A stretch of DNA of 64,000 nt from Macrocystis pyrifera (GCA_031763025.1 JASSKH010000002.1:19100168-19164167), one strand, 5' to 3'; positions 11,564 to 22,800 are shown, numbered from the stretch's first letter. Notes: generated by a model not told the origin, from the letters alone. Numbers and translations: made by a program.

Positions 11564-12076
11564 AGGTTGGGTTGGTGTCGGTTGGCGACGACGCTTTAAA
11601 ACACGCCTCTCACTGCGTGAGCTAGACAGCCAGGGTACCGTTTTTTTTTTTTTTTTTGCGGTTGCCACGGCTGGCGTTCAAGTTATATCCTTTTTGAGCG
11701 GAGAGAACCTTTACTCGGCACAAGGGGGATGATAGTTTCACGTGGTGTATATGGTGAGGCACCCACGAGGCAGTTACATAGTAAACCCGTTGCTGTCTCT
11801 GGAAGTGGCCACACCAGAAATTAAACCTATTCGTTAATGCTGTCATCCATACGCAAGAAAATCCGCCTCAAAAGCGGTTCTTGGTAGGATGCAGCTCACC
11901 CTTCATGCGACTCGCCGGGCACCTCACGGCGCTTCGCGCTTGGTGCAAGCAATGTCTGCCTGGTCGGTGACAACCCGACGCGCTCCGTCCCGGCATTGTA
12001 GGGATGCGAGGGTCTACGGTAGTACGACTACGGCCATGCATAACAATGAGTACACCCCCCCCCCCCCCCCCCCCCC
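11564..12076 (+). mobile_element. LINE-derived non-autonomous element NA-1, copy a
   Basis: Head GGTTGGGTTGGTGTCGGTTG, a GCGACGACGCT segment, the hairpin CTCAC-TGC-GTGAG, a T17 run, GGAAGTGGCCACACCAG, GGATGCAGCTCACCCTTCAT and tail CATAACAATGAGTACA followed by C22. The head matches the 5' end of the LINE at 59.06 kb and the tail matches the LINE 3' end at 53.34 kb. It has no coding capacity. An AT-rich near-palindrome with TACCTGGTA (11,544-11,552) lies just before the head. Confidence 0.75.
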
Positions 12077-12097
12077 GTCCCCTCTCCCCCATGCGTG

Positions 12098-12616
12098 TAG
12101 GTTGGGTTGGCGTCAGTTGGCGACGACGCTGTGAAACACGCCTCTCACTGCGTGAGCTAGACAGCCAGGGTACCGTTTTTTTTTTTTTTGGCGGTTACCA
12201 CGGCTGGCGGTCGAGTTAGATCATTTTTGTGCGGGGAGAACCTTCCGCACAAGGGGGATGATCGTATCACGTAGTGTGTATATGGTAAGACACCCACGAG
12301 GCAGTTCCATAATACCAGGTACACCATTGCTGTCTCTGGAAGTGGCCACACCGTGACATTATATCAATTTATTGATGCTGTTATCCATATGCATGAAAGT
12401 CCGCCTGACAAGCGGTTCTTGGTAGGATGCAGCTCACCCTTCATGCGACTCGCCGGACACCTCACGGCGCTTCGCGCTTGGTGCAAGCAATGTCTGCCTG
12501 GTCGGTTAAAACCCGACATGCTACGCCCCGGGATTGTAGGGATGCGAGGGTCTATGGTCATACGACTGCGGCTATGCATGATAATGATTACCCCCCCCCC
12601 CCCCCCCCCCCCCCCC
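12098..12616 (+). mobile_element. NA-1, copy b
   Basis: Same organisation as copy a, ending in GATTA plus C26. It carries TACCAGGTA at 12,313-12,321 where copy a and the reverse copies lack it. Around that point the siblings read CATAGTAAACCCATTG or similar. Confidence 0.75.
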
Positions 12617-12883
12617 TCTGTGCTGTGCTGCTGTGCACGTGTGCGCGGTGTGTTGTGCGCGCCGCGAAGAATATTACCAAGGTGGCAGGTAATAGGGACC
12701 TTTGGTACTATATAGTAAAATGGTCACGATGCCCGATTTTGGACTTGAAGGCGAGAGTTCGATCCTCACAGAGACCATGTGTTTTTATAATACATTTAAA
12801 CATTTTTTGTATCATGCCAGTAACCCAGACACCACAGACATTAAACAGCACAGTATGAGCAGTGCAGGGCGCGTGCTACAACC
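12610..12883 (+). repeat. Composite repeat R, left half of a split copy
   Basis: Follows the intact copy at 9.35-9.62 kb up to GGGCGCGTGCTACAACC and then stops at the LTR. The continuation ACCGAGCTATACCGCTACAC is found only at 26,704, after the second LTR. CAACC occurs on both sides as target duplication. Confidence 0.8.
12705..12790 (+). ncRNA. tRNA-like / SINE-type Pol III unit
   Basis: Box A-like TAGTAAAATGG (12,713-12,723) fits TRGYNNANNGG and box B-like GAGTTCGATCC lies at 12,755-12,765. A T5 run follows at 12,782. As in the sister copies there is no paired anticodon arm. Confidence 0.45.
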
Positions 12884-13082
12884 TGTAGATAAGTCCCAGG
12901 CGAAGAGCGAAGATATTCCAGGTTTTTGATATTATTCTCCCGGCAGAGTAGAGGCAGAAATGAGCGACCGAGTGGGTATATATCACCTGCACTCACAGAA
13001 GCAGCCCCCAAGTAACCCATAATAAGCCGATATGCCGGATAGTCATGAAATTGCCAAAATGCTGAACAACCGCATTCGAACA
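12884..13082 (-). repeat. 3' LTR
   Basis: It aligns with 26,513-26,698 over its whole length with scattered substitutions and a few indels. Landmarks are TTCAGCATTTTGGCA, TTTCATGACTAT, ATATCGGCTTA, GGGTTACTTGG and TCTTCGCCTG. LTR divergence implies an old insertion. Confidence 0.8.
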
Positions 13083-13790
13083 CTCTTCCTGATTTCACGG
13101 CAGAACAGCAGAGTGATGATTCAAGATAATAGAACCAAAGTCATCTCCATGACCTAAATCAACTATACCTGGTAGTATTTAAGAGGAAACCTGTACCATA
13201 CGGACGAAAACCTCTCACTCCCGTATGAAGCTGTTACAAATCTCGTATGATGGGGGATTGCAACAGTTCAATGCCGTAAAAAAACAAAATAAAGCGAAAG
13301 ATGAATGATAGAGCTCTCGAGGAACCCCGTTCACCCGGACACAAGTCTCCTTGTGCCCCTTACTCACGCCATAAATTTTGAAATCGTAGCGGTAACCCGA
13401 GATAACAAATATATTTCCGTTTTAAGTTTGCGCGGCGCTTACTATTGCCGAAATAGTATCCGTTTGTGGTCAGAACCAAAACCACGCCCTGTTTCCGGTT
13501 GAGGTCACTAGCTCTCCTTGTTCCTTGAAATATTTGATCTTCCTACTCGTGTACTGAGATTTTCATCACACATGATGGGTTGTTTCATCACCCATAAAGT
13601 TCGAAAAAGAGCAACGTTGGTGGTAACATGACCTATCATGATGAATAAACATACCCTTACCCACAATACCTTACTGACAATGCTTCATCTTCCAACTCGC
13701 GAAAAAAAATTCCATCACCCATCAGGTTCGGTAATACGATATTGGTGGTCGAACAACCCGTCATCATGAATATGCATACCCTCCCTTGTT
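13083..13790. other. LTR-element interior next to the 3' LTR, with a tandem duplication
   Basis: No pol motif is visible on the minus strand. At about 13,575-13,795 a unit of roughly 145 bp is present twice. Landmarks are CATCACCCAT, ACGTTGGTGG or ATATTGGTGG, and TCATGATGAATAAACATACC or its variant. TACCTGGTA lies at 13,166-13,174. Confidence 0.5.
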
Positions 13791-14061
13791 CTGCCACTAA
13801 TAGACAGCCGTCACGGACAAAGACAAATTCCTGCAAAACTCAGTAAAATCAGTATCGACCAGTACCGCACACCTTAAATAACCCTTGATCCCTACTCCCT
13901 CCAAGCCATTGAAATAAGCGATATTCATGTATGATATTTGTCCAGTTGCTCTTCTGGGCCTGCCCACATCGAACACGGAGGGCAACGAAGGGCTGTGTAT
14001 GTCGTAGAGGGCAATAACATTCTTACCAAAAACACAAAAAAATAGGACTTTTCAACTACCA

Positions 14062-14094
<33 letters not shown>

Positions 14095-14608
14095 GCTCGA
14101 TAGGAGATATGTACTCGATCTCATGCATGGCCGTAGTCGTATGACCATAGACCCTCGCATACCTACAATGCCGGGACGGAGCATGTCGGGGTTTTAACCG
14201 ACCAGGCAGACATTGCTTGCACGAAGCGCGAAGCGCCGTGAGGTGTCCGGCGAGTCGCATGAAGGGTGAGCTGCATCCTACTAAGAACCGCTTGTGAGGC
14301 GGACTGCATATTGATGACAGCTTCAATGAGTTAGTTTAATTTCCGGTGTGGCCACTTCCAGAGACAGCAATGGCAGTACTATGCAACTGCCTCTTGGGTG
14401 TCTAACTTTGAACACTACGTGATACGATCAATTCCTTTGTGCAGCGTAAAGGTTCTTTACTTCGCATAAATGATCTAACTCGACGACCAGGTGTGGGCGA
14501 CCGCCAAAAAAAAAAAGAAAAAAAAAAAAACGGTACCCTGGATGTCTAGCTCATGTAGTGAGCGGCATGTTTTACAGTGTCGTTGCCAACCGACGCCAAC
14601 CCAACCCA
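14062..14608 (-). mobile_element. NA-1, copy c
   Basis: Reverse orientation. The tail is G32 on the plus strand (14,062-14,093), then GTACTCGATCTCATGCATGG, ending with the head CCAACCCAACCC near 14,600. It has about 12 extra bases (GCTCGATAGGAG) between tail core and G tract. Confidence 0.75.
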
Positions 14609-14633
14609 TATATGATATACCGGGTATATAATA

Positions 14634-15132
14634 TGGAGGGGTGTACTCATTATCGTGCATGGCCGTAGTCGTATGACCATAGACCCTCGCATCCCTGCAA
14701 TGCCGGGACGGAGCCGGTCGGGTTTTCACCGACCAGGCAGACATTGCTTGCACCAAGCGCGAAGCGCCGTGAGGTGTTGGGCGAGTCGCATGAAGGGTGA
14801 GCTGCATCCTGCTCTGAATCGCTTGTGTGGCGGATTTTCTTGCGTATGGATGAAAGCATCAATGAATTGATTTAATTTCTGGTGTGGCCACTTCCAGAGA
14901 CAGCAATGGGTTTACTATGTAACTGCCTCGTGTGTGCCTCACCATATACACACTACGTGATACGATCAATTCCTTTGTGCAGAGTGAAGGTTCTCCCCGC
15001 ACAAAAATGATCTAACTTCACCGCCAGCCGTGGTAACCGCCAAAAAAACTAATAAACGGTACCCTGGCTGTCTAGCTCACGCAGTGAGAGGCGTGTTTCA
15101 AAGCGTCGTCGCCAACCGACGCCAACCCAACC
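14634..15132 (-). mobile_element. NA-1, copy d
   Basis: Complete head-to-tail unit next to copy c, separated by a 25 bp AT-rich near-palindrome containing TACCGGGTA. The tail G tract is short here (GGAGGGG). Confidence 0.75.
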
Positions 15133-15149
15133 GATATATACCAGGTATA

Positions 15150-15425
15150 TAATATAGGGGGGGGGGTACCAGGGGAGGGGGGGTTGTACTCATTCTCATG
15201 CATCGCCGTAGTCGCATGACCATGGACCCTCGCATCCCTCCAATGCCGGGACGGAGCACATCGGGTTTTCACCGACCAAACAGACATTTTTTGCACCAAG
15301 CGCAAAGCGCCGTGAGGTGTGGAGCGAGTCGCATGAAGAGGGTGAGCTGCATCCTACTGAGAACAACTTCAGAGGCAGATTTTCCTGCTTACGGATGACA
15401 ACACGAATTAAGTGATTTAATATCT
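15150..15425 (-). mobile_element. NA-1, copy e, 5'-truncated
   Basis: It starts after a spacer with TACCAGGTA (15,139-15,147) and two G-rich stretches. It contains the tail half only and breaks off after ATGACAACACGAATTAAGTG, where the next copy begins. 5' truncation is the usual mark of target-primed reverse transcription. Confidence 0.7.
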
Positions 15426-15427
15426 GT

Positions 15428-15945
15428 AGGGTAGGGGGGTGAGCTGTGCACTCGTTGTCGTGCATGGCCGTAGTCATATGACCATAGACCCTCGCATCCC
15501 GACAATGCCGGGACGGAACACGTCGTGTTTTCATCGACCAGACAGACATTTCTTGCACCAAGCGCAAAGCGCCGTGAGGTGTCCGGCGAGTCGCATGAAG
15601 GGTGAGCTGCATCCTACTAAAAACCGCTGTAGCGGCGGATTTTTTTGCATATGGATGACAGCATCAATGAATGTATTTAGTTTCTTGTGTGGCCACTTCC
15701 AGAGACAGCAATAGGGTTACTATGTAACTGCCTCGTGGGTGCCTCACCATATACACACTACGTGATACGATCATCCCCCTTGTGCGGAGTGGAGGTTCTC
15801 CCCGCAAAAAAAATGATCAAACTTGACCGCCAGCCGTGGTAATCGCCAAAAAAAAAAAAAAAACGGTACCCTGGCTGTCTAGCTCACGCAGTGAGAGGCG
15901 TGTTTTAAAGCATCTTCGCCAACCGACGCCAACCCAACCTATATT
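15428..15945 (-). mobile_element. NA-1, copy f
   Basis: Complete unit from GGGGGGTGAGCTGTGCACTC to the head CCAACCCAACCTA. It closes a run of four same-orientation copies (14.06-15.95 kb). Confidence 0.75.
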
Positions 15946-16639
15946 ACGTATATAGTACCAAATGGCCGTTTTTTTCCGGAGTAGTTCACCTTTCTCGTTT
16001 GGCCGCGGATCTTTTCTCGTGCTTCCTGCTGCGGGGCCCACAGGGGGGCGGCGTGCACAGTACGGTGCAAGCGTTGGCTCCGGCCGGGTTCCATGGAACA
16101 TGCTCTAGGTGGTCAAAGTCACGTGACCCGGCAAGGAACTCAGGGGATGGGGTCTTACTTCCGAAAAGCCATCTAGAGGCTTGGAAACCTACCCGGATCT
16201 TCGCATTTTTAGCTGCAAAGATTTTGTTCTTCTCGCTTCTTGCCGCAACTGCAACAGCACGCAGCAGTGCTGCTCGAGCTACTACTGTTGAGGCTGGCGC
16301 CTTTTCAAATTTCTTGCTGCTACCCAAAGTATATTTTTTGCCCGTGTCAAACGGTGGCTTATCTTGGCGCTCGTGCTGATGACGCTACTGCTTCGCACTG
16401 TCACGGTAGAGCTACTGCTGCTGATGTTGGTGGCGCAAGTTGCTTTCCTTGCTGCTACTACTCGTTTTTTTGTGTCCGTGCGACTGATGTTTTTATCACA
16501 CTCTGGCTATTTCGTGTACCAGTATATTTGGTACCGGGTGTTAATTAATTGCGTTGCGCGTGTATAGGGTTGTCCATCAACTCTTTTTCGAGCTTCAATG
16601 ATTTGTGTTGGTTTATTCTTTGATCTTCCCGACGAAACA

Positions 16640-18480
16640 TGTGCAGTTCTTGCACATGATGCAGATCCCACCCGGTGAAGATGTACAGATCACACAAACC
16701 GAGATCCCACTCAGGTACACACCTGCCAAATGTTGCAGATCCTGCAGGTCATGCAAACCCACTGATGAACAAATCGTCCAGATCGTACAGACCGCATCCC
16801 GATCAAGATGAACATATCATATAGATTACATGTATTCCACCCAGGTAGATCATACAGATCCTGCAGATCACACATGTATACAGATCACACGGGTCAAGTT
16901 CCCACTCATTTAACCACGTGTGGATATCTACCTCATACGGACCCCGTCCCGACTAAACATGATGTAAACAATTAATTATGAAGTATCCAGATTCACAAAT
17001 CCTGCAGATAATACAGATATCCTGCAAGTTCCCACTCAGGTGTGACATATCTACCTCATCATGCGAAATATCTACATGCAGATCATACAGACCCCATCCA
17101 GGTCAATATGAACAGATCGTACAGATCACACAGATTCCACTTGGGTAGATCATACAGATCCTGCAGATCACACATGTGTACAGATCATACAAATGCTGCA
17201 GATTACACACAGATACATACCACAGATCAAGCTCTCACTTAGGTTACAAACGTGCGAAATATCTACCTCATGCAGACCCCATCTCGGCTGAACATGATGT
17301 AAACAAGTGTAAAGTATTCACATTTTACAGATCCTTCAGATCATAAATAAATCCTGCAAGTTCCCACTCAGGTACACACGTGAAATACCTACATCATACA
17401 GACCCCATCCCTGCTGAATATTATGCTGAAAGCAATGTATAATGTCCAGATTTTATTAATCATCCAGATCATACAGAAAATCCTACAGATCATACAGATC
17501 CTGCAAATCGTACAGACCGCATCCCGGTTAAGATGTGTAGATCATACAAGACACACAGATTCTACTCAGGTAGATCATACAGATCCTGCAGATGATGCAG
17601 ATTCTACAGATCATACATGCCCTGCAGATCATACAGATCCTACTCAGGTACACACCTGTGAAATATCTACCTCCTGCAGACCCCATCCCGGCTAAACATG
17701 CCGTAACCAAGTACCTGGTAAAAAGTATCCAGATTTTACAGATCCTCCAGATCATACAGAAATACCGCAGATCTCACAGGTCCTGCAGATCATGCAGACG
17801 CAACAATAAAAATGTGCATATCATGCAGATCGTACATACCGTATCCCGGTGTACAGATCATACAGATCACACATATTCCACTCAGGGAAATCATATGGAT
17901 CCTGCAGATTATACACATGTTGCAGATCAATGACACCCACCGATTAACATGTGCGGATAATGCAGATCGTGCAGACGCTGTCTCGCTCTAGATATAGAGG
18001 TCAGGCAGGTCGGACAGATCCCATCCCGGTCGATATGTACTGATTATACAGATCACACAGATTCTACTCAGGTACACATTGATGAAAATTGTAACTACAC
18101 AGGTTTCCTTCAGGTTAAACATGTGCATGTCAATGAGATCAACCAGATCCCACCTGGAACACAAGTGCAAAAGACACGGAACGTACATGTCTCCCGTGGC
18201 AAACTAGTTGGAGTGTGTAGATAATAGATCCTTCAGATCATGCAGATAGATCCTCCACATCATGCACACATGGCATTCAGATCACTGCAGATCGTACAGA
18301 CCCTTCAGATCATGCAGAACCACCCACGCAAAAAGCTATCTATCAGTTAATCGCGGTACGTGTATGTTCAATTGACATGTGTAGTTCATGCAGATCGTGC
18401 TGACTCCATCCGGTAGAGATGTTCAGATCATCAAGGATCACACATATATCAATGATACAGATCCCATCCAGGCCATAAAT
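16640..18480 (+). repeat. GATC nonamer satellite, array 1
   Basis: Built on a 9 bp unit GATCMTRCA (for example GATCCTGCAGATCATACA) with embedded longer units of about 300-400 bp marked by CCATCCCGGCTAAACATG and TACACACCTGTGAAATATCT. Because 9 is a multiple of 3, frames stay open and read as Asp-Pro/His-Ala/Thr repeats. These are not treated as genes. Confidence 0.8.
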
Positions 18481-18703
18481 ACCTGGATGATACAAATCCC
18501 GTCAATTTTATTCTGAGTGCTACGCTTTTCTTTTGAGCAATACAGTAGTATATGCCTCCTATACGCCCAGACATGCGAGAGAGCATCGAAGACTAGACTA
18601 CTACTGTTCGCTTTTAGCAATATTACAGCAGTACTACTGAACTGTAACCCATGACTCATTTTACTCCGATATCATTTTTTCGCAAACCAGAGGTGCAAGC
18701 GTT

Positions 18704-18780
18704 TTACCTGCGTCTCCCTTTTCAACTTGCGACACCCCCCGGATTTCATACCACCCACATCCCGAAGGGGAACCTTGTAT
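18704..18780 (-). repeat. KVPLRDV module, family 1
   Basis: Minus strand reads YKVPLRDVGGMKSGG followed by CRKLKRETQVK, with CAG|GTAAAA directly after the QV codons. It shares the GG...CRKLK variant with 48,154-48,230, its partner in the inverted duplication. Confidence 0.6.
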
Positions 18781-18994
18781 ATAATACAACTATAATTACG
18801 ATTTTTGAGGTCGTTGTCACTTGCTAGCTCTTGGCAGACAGACCGATTGATAGACAGCTCTTCGCAAACAGCCCTTCTTCTTTGAAACAGCCGAACAGCC
18901 AAACAGCCAAACAACCTTTCTTCTTTCTTCTTCGCAAACTGCAACCAATAGACAGCTCTTCGCACAACGCCTAGAAGAGGCGTCTCGCCTTCGG

Positions 18995-19390
18995 CATCTA
19001 GATGCAGCTGTAGGCGGCGAAGCTGCTTGCTGCTGTCGGTGGCGAACCTGCTGGTGCTGCAACCCCCGCCTCTCCCTTCTCCACGCCCCCTAAGCTCACC
19101 TCCCCCTCGTCGAGAGGCGCGTGGTCCTCGCCCTCTGGCAAGAGAGCGGCAACGACAAAGACCGACCTGGTGCCGACTGTTGTTTGCGACCGGTGCACGG
19201 ACCAGCACTTACTTACTTGCCCAAGAACTCCGCGCCTGGTGGCAAAAACGTGGCCTTCGCCACCTGCGAGGATCTCATGTGCGATGGTGGCGGGATCATC
19301 CTGTATTGGGCAACCAACCGCGAGTTATGTGCTCGCCCGATCAAGGAAGGGACTGTCTCGTACTCCCTCGAGACTGCTGGCAGTGGTGAG
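18995..19390 (+). pseudogene. Coding-like remnant with CxxC motif and donor-like GTGAGT
   Basis: One frame runs through a Ser/Pro/Ala-rich stretch into VVCDRCTDQHLLTCP. After a one-base frame change it continues as CEDLMCDGGGIILYWATNRE and then EGTVSYSLETAG, directly followed by GGTGAGTGT, a plausible splice donor at about 19,386. Cysteine spacing and absence of low complexity in the second half suggest real coding ancestry. I do not recognise the family; a retrotransposon gag or a host exon are both possible. The frameshift, if real, makes it a pseudogene. The long open frame that continues past 19,390 comes from CTG repeats. Confidence 0.4.
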
Positions 19391-19734
19391 TGTCTTGGGT
19401 CTATTGTTGAATGCTGTCTGTTGCCAGTACGTTTTTTTTGGGGTTTTCAATTGCCTTTTTGCATACAAACCTACCTGAAAGCCTCAAAGCGTTTATTATT
19501 TTTTGGACTCATCCATGCTCGTTCTTTCCCCTTCGTGCGTTGCGTCGGCTCCTGTTACACAGTGCACGCGAACGCGCACATGCACAACTGTTTGCGGGAC
19601 GTGAACGAAGGAACGGAGGATTCAGCTGTCGCCGTCACCGCTGCACCGAACGATGTGAGTGCTGCTGCTACTGTGGTGCATTTTCGGTGCACACGATTTC
19701 TGTGTGTACATGTTTTGGTGACCCTACGTACCCC

Positions 19735-19748
19735 CTTTGCTCGTTTTC

Positions 19749-19784
<36 letters not shown>

Positions 19785-19998
19785 CAGCGCCACGCCATGA
19801 GTGCTGCTGCTGTGGACCTGCTGCTCTTGTGCAGTTGCTGCTGCTGTGCACTTGCTGCTGCTGTAGTGCTGCTGCGTTGTTGCCGTGCATCATGCTGGAA
19901 GTGTACATATTTTCGGATCAATAAAATTCCGTAGGTTTCGCGATGGCGGCATACTAGGGTACATCATGCTTTTTTTCTTCCATATTTTCATATCGTTG

Positions 19999-20033
<35 letters not shown>

Positions 20034-20778
20034 ACGCTGCTGCTGCCAACGCTGCGGCGATTCATTGCAGCTTCTGCTGCTGCTAATGCTGTAGCTGCTT
20101 CTGCTGCTAATGCTGCCGCAATATCCACTGAATGTTCGTATGTACTCGGATTATTGTTTTTATTGGTCGTTTTTGTACCCAAATGGTTCTTTTGATACGT
20201 GAAAAATATTTTTGTCGTTTTGCTCCTGCATTTTGCGTACGTACTGCTTTTTCTCGTTTTTGGCTTGATTTTTTTTCCTATCGTTGCTATGCTGCTGCTT
20301 GCTGCTGCTGTGGTGCTGCTGCGTTGTTGCCGTACATCATGCTGCACTTGTGTGTGTAAATATTTCTGTATCGTCACTGAATTTCCGTAGGTTTTGCGAT
20401 CGCGGCATACTAGGGTACATAGTTTTCTTCTTCCTTATTTTCATATCGTTGCTATGTTGCTGCTGCCAACGCAGATTATTGTTTTTGTTGGCCGTTTTTG
20501 TACCCAAATGTTTTTTTTTATACGTTAAAAAAATATTTTGGTCGTTTTGCTCCTGCGTTTTGCGTACGAATTACTTTTTCTCGTATTTTAGCTTGGTTCT
20601 TTTCGTATTGTTGCTACGCTGCTGCTGCTGCGTTGTTGCCGTACAGCATGCGGGGGTGGGTCTATCTATAGTGAGGTACCAAAAATACTTTTCGGACGAA
20701 CTCGGGGTACATACTTTTTTTCTTCCTTCTATTCATATCGTTGCTATGCTGCTGCTGCTGCCAACGCTGTGGCGATCC

Positions 20779-20829
<51 letters not shown>

Positions 20830-21209
20830 AGTGGTGCCGCAATATTCACTGAATGTTCGTATGTACTCGGATAATTGTGTTTCTTGGTCGTTTTGTCGTT
20901 TTGTGGCGCTGCTGCGTTGTTCCCGTACACATAACATGCTGGACATGATTTGTGTGCCTATTACACTTGCGCGTGTGTACATATTTCTGTATCGTCAACG
21001 ATTTTTTTTGTGGTGTTGCTGCGTTGTTGCCGTACATGATGCTGGACGTGATTTGTTTGTGTATTACACTCGTGTGTGTGTACATATTTCTGTATCGTCA
21101 ATAATTACCGTACGTTTTGCGATTGCGGCAGACCAGGGTACATAGTTTTTTTCTTCCTTCTTTTCATATCGTTGCTATGCTGCTGCTGCAGCCAACGTTG
21201 CGGCGATCC

Positions 21210-21256
<47 letters not shown>

Positions 21257-21905
21257 TAATGCTAATATTAATGCTGCAGCAATATTCACTGGATGTACTC
21301 GGATTATTGTTTTTCTTGATCGTTTTTGTACCTAAATGGTCGTTTGGGTACCTGGAAAAAATATTTTGGTCCTTTTGCTGCTGCATTTTGCGTACGTACT
21401 GCTTTTTCTCGTTTTGGGCTTCGTTCTTTCCATATCGCTGCTGTGGTGCTGCTGCTGCGTTGTACATCATGCTGGTCATTTGTGTGTACATATTTTTGTT
21501 TCGCCAATGAAATTCCGTAGTTTTTTGCGGTCGCGGCATACCAGGGTACGTACTTTGTTTCTTCTTTTTTTTTATCATATTTTTGCATTGCCGCTACTGC
21601 TGCCAACGCTGCGGCGATCCATTGCTGCTTCTGCTGCTAATGTTGCTAATGCTGCCGCAACCACTGCTCGAAGACGTTGCGGCTGCTGCTGCTGCTGCTG
21701 CGGCTGATACTGCTATTGCTGGCTCGATATCCACTGATTGTTCTTATGTATTCGGATTACTGTTTTTCTTGGTCGTTTTTGCACCCAAATTGTCGTTTTG
21801 GTACGTTACAAAAATATTTTGGCCGTTTTCCTGCTGCGTTTTACGCATGTACTTGCTGCTTCTGCTGCTGCTGCTGCCGTCGTATAGCAAGTGATTACGT
21901 ACTGC
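19735..21905 (+). repeat. Macrosatellite (about 0.4 kb units) with CTG expansions
   Basis: About five degenerate units share TATCGTTGCTATGCTGCTG, GCCAACGCTGCGGCGATC, a (CTG)n run, CACTGAATGTTCGTATGTAC, GGTCGTTTTTGTACCCAAAT, TTTGCGTACGTACTGCTTTT, GTTGTTGCCGTACATCATGC and CCGTAGGTTTTGCGATCGCG. Pure CTG runs lie at about 19,755-19,785, 20,000-20,030, 20,783-20,828 and 21,210-21,252. Poly-Leu, poly-Ala and poly-Ser frames here are repeat artefacts. Confidence 0.8.
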
Positions 21906-22199
21906 TGTTGTGCCGCTGTAGAGCAGTACAAATAATGAACTCTGCCCCCCCCCCCTTCCCCCTCCCCCGCCATTCCCTGCACGCCACTCCCGCCCCGCGC
22001 ACCCTGTTTACTGGGACCAGGTCGGTGGCAAGTGCCACAACTGCCGCCTGACGGACTCCACACATCAAAGACGGAAACATCATCATCAAACGCAGGAAGA
22101 CTCTCTTCCATTTCGCCTGCTCTAGGGCTTCGCGGAATTCCGAAGCAGTACGCCAAGCAGATTGTCTCCATCCAGGACGAATGAGAGGCAATAAATTGT

Positions 22200-22640
22200 T
22201 CCCACATTTCCCAAAATCACGATTATTTCTCCCTACACATACCCAACGGGTTCAACAGCGGACAGATCCACATTCTGGGCCTCCCGCCTCGTTACTACAG
22301 CAGCCTGGAAGACTATATACATATCATGTCTCATCCACACTCCTATGCTGGCTAAATCGAAATCGCGGCCGCCCAGCAACTATACAACATTTCCATAACC
22401 GTTGTCGTTGCCGGCACTGCTGCTTTCCCCTCTGTCCCGAACCTTCCTTGAAACAACAGCCTGTATGTTGTATATCATCCACATGCCATGCACTACTCCA
22501 CTCTCTCCCCGCACTGATGAAAGATGTTATAATTATTATTGGACGAATGTGATTCTTACTCTTGCGTCACCCGATATTACGTTTCACATTACATTCACAA
22601 ATAAACGCGATTATTACATCCTTCACCGTTTCTTACACGG
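22200..22640. other. No gene recognised
   Basis: Unique-looking sequence inside the LTR element, without repeats shared with the rest of the window and without a recognisable coding frame. Confidence 0.35.
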
Positions 22641-22800
22641 GTATTGCCCCAATTGCAATATAACTGCAATTGGCGTCATAACATTTGGTTTGGTTGGCTT
22701 TGGGCTATTACCCCAATTGCAATATAACTGCAATTGGCGTCAAAGCCCAAAGCCAACCAAAACTGCAATTGGCGTCATAGCCCAAAGCCAACCAAACTAA
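22641..22800. repeat. Foldback / inverted repeat around CAATTGCAATATAACTGCAA
   Basis: A left arm TTGGTTGGCTTTGGGCTATT continuing into CCAATTGCA pairs with TGCAATTGG followed by AAAGCCCAAAGCCAACCAAA. The loop is about 7 nt and the arms about 33 bp with a few mismatches. Part of the pattern is repeated on both sides (CAATTGGCGTCATA three times). Confidence 0.7.

Larger units (their letters stand above)
11517..12627 (+). mobile_element. Dimer of LINE-derived short elements with 12 bp target duplication
   Basis: Two head-to-tail short elements lie between CTCTCTGCTGTG (11,517-11,528) and CTCTGTGCTGTG (12,616-12,627). In the repeat R copy at 9.35 kb the two sides are contiguous (CTCTTCTGCTGTGCTGCTGT). 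This gives a 12 bp target duplication with one mismatch around the pair rather than around each unit. The pair may therefore have moved as a dimer, or the second unit joined the first at its C tail. Confidence 0.7.
15955..18780 (+). repeat. Inverted duplication, arm 1 (partner 48,154-50,920)
   Basis: Read in reverse, 48,154-50,920 shows the same order: KVPLRDV module, GAGTCATGGGTTAC segment, GATC satellite, TTCGTCGGGAACATC-like segment, CAACGCAATTAACACC, CAGCAG-rich array, GGTTTCCAAGCC, and GC-rich head (GGAGCCCGGCCGGGGCCAAC). The arms are about 30 kb apart and clearly diverged. Each has its own changes: a MITE in arm 2 and an adjoining NA-1 array at arm 1. Confidence 0.75.

Noticed and set aside
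16640..18480. Possible CRISPR array
   Set aside because: The repeat is a continuous 9 bp satellite without repeat/spacer alternation, in a eukaryotic context.
19390..19924. Second half of a 267-codon plus-strand frame
   Set aside because: Mostly poly-Leu and Cys/Ala from CTG repeats; only the part before 19,390 looks coding-like.
20662..21578. Poly-Ser, poly-Ala and Asn-rich minus-strand frames
   Set aside because: They arise from CAG/CTG runs in the macrosatellite in several frames at once.
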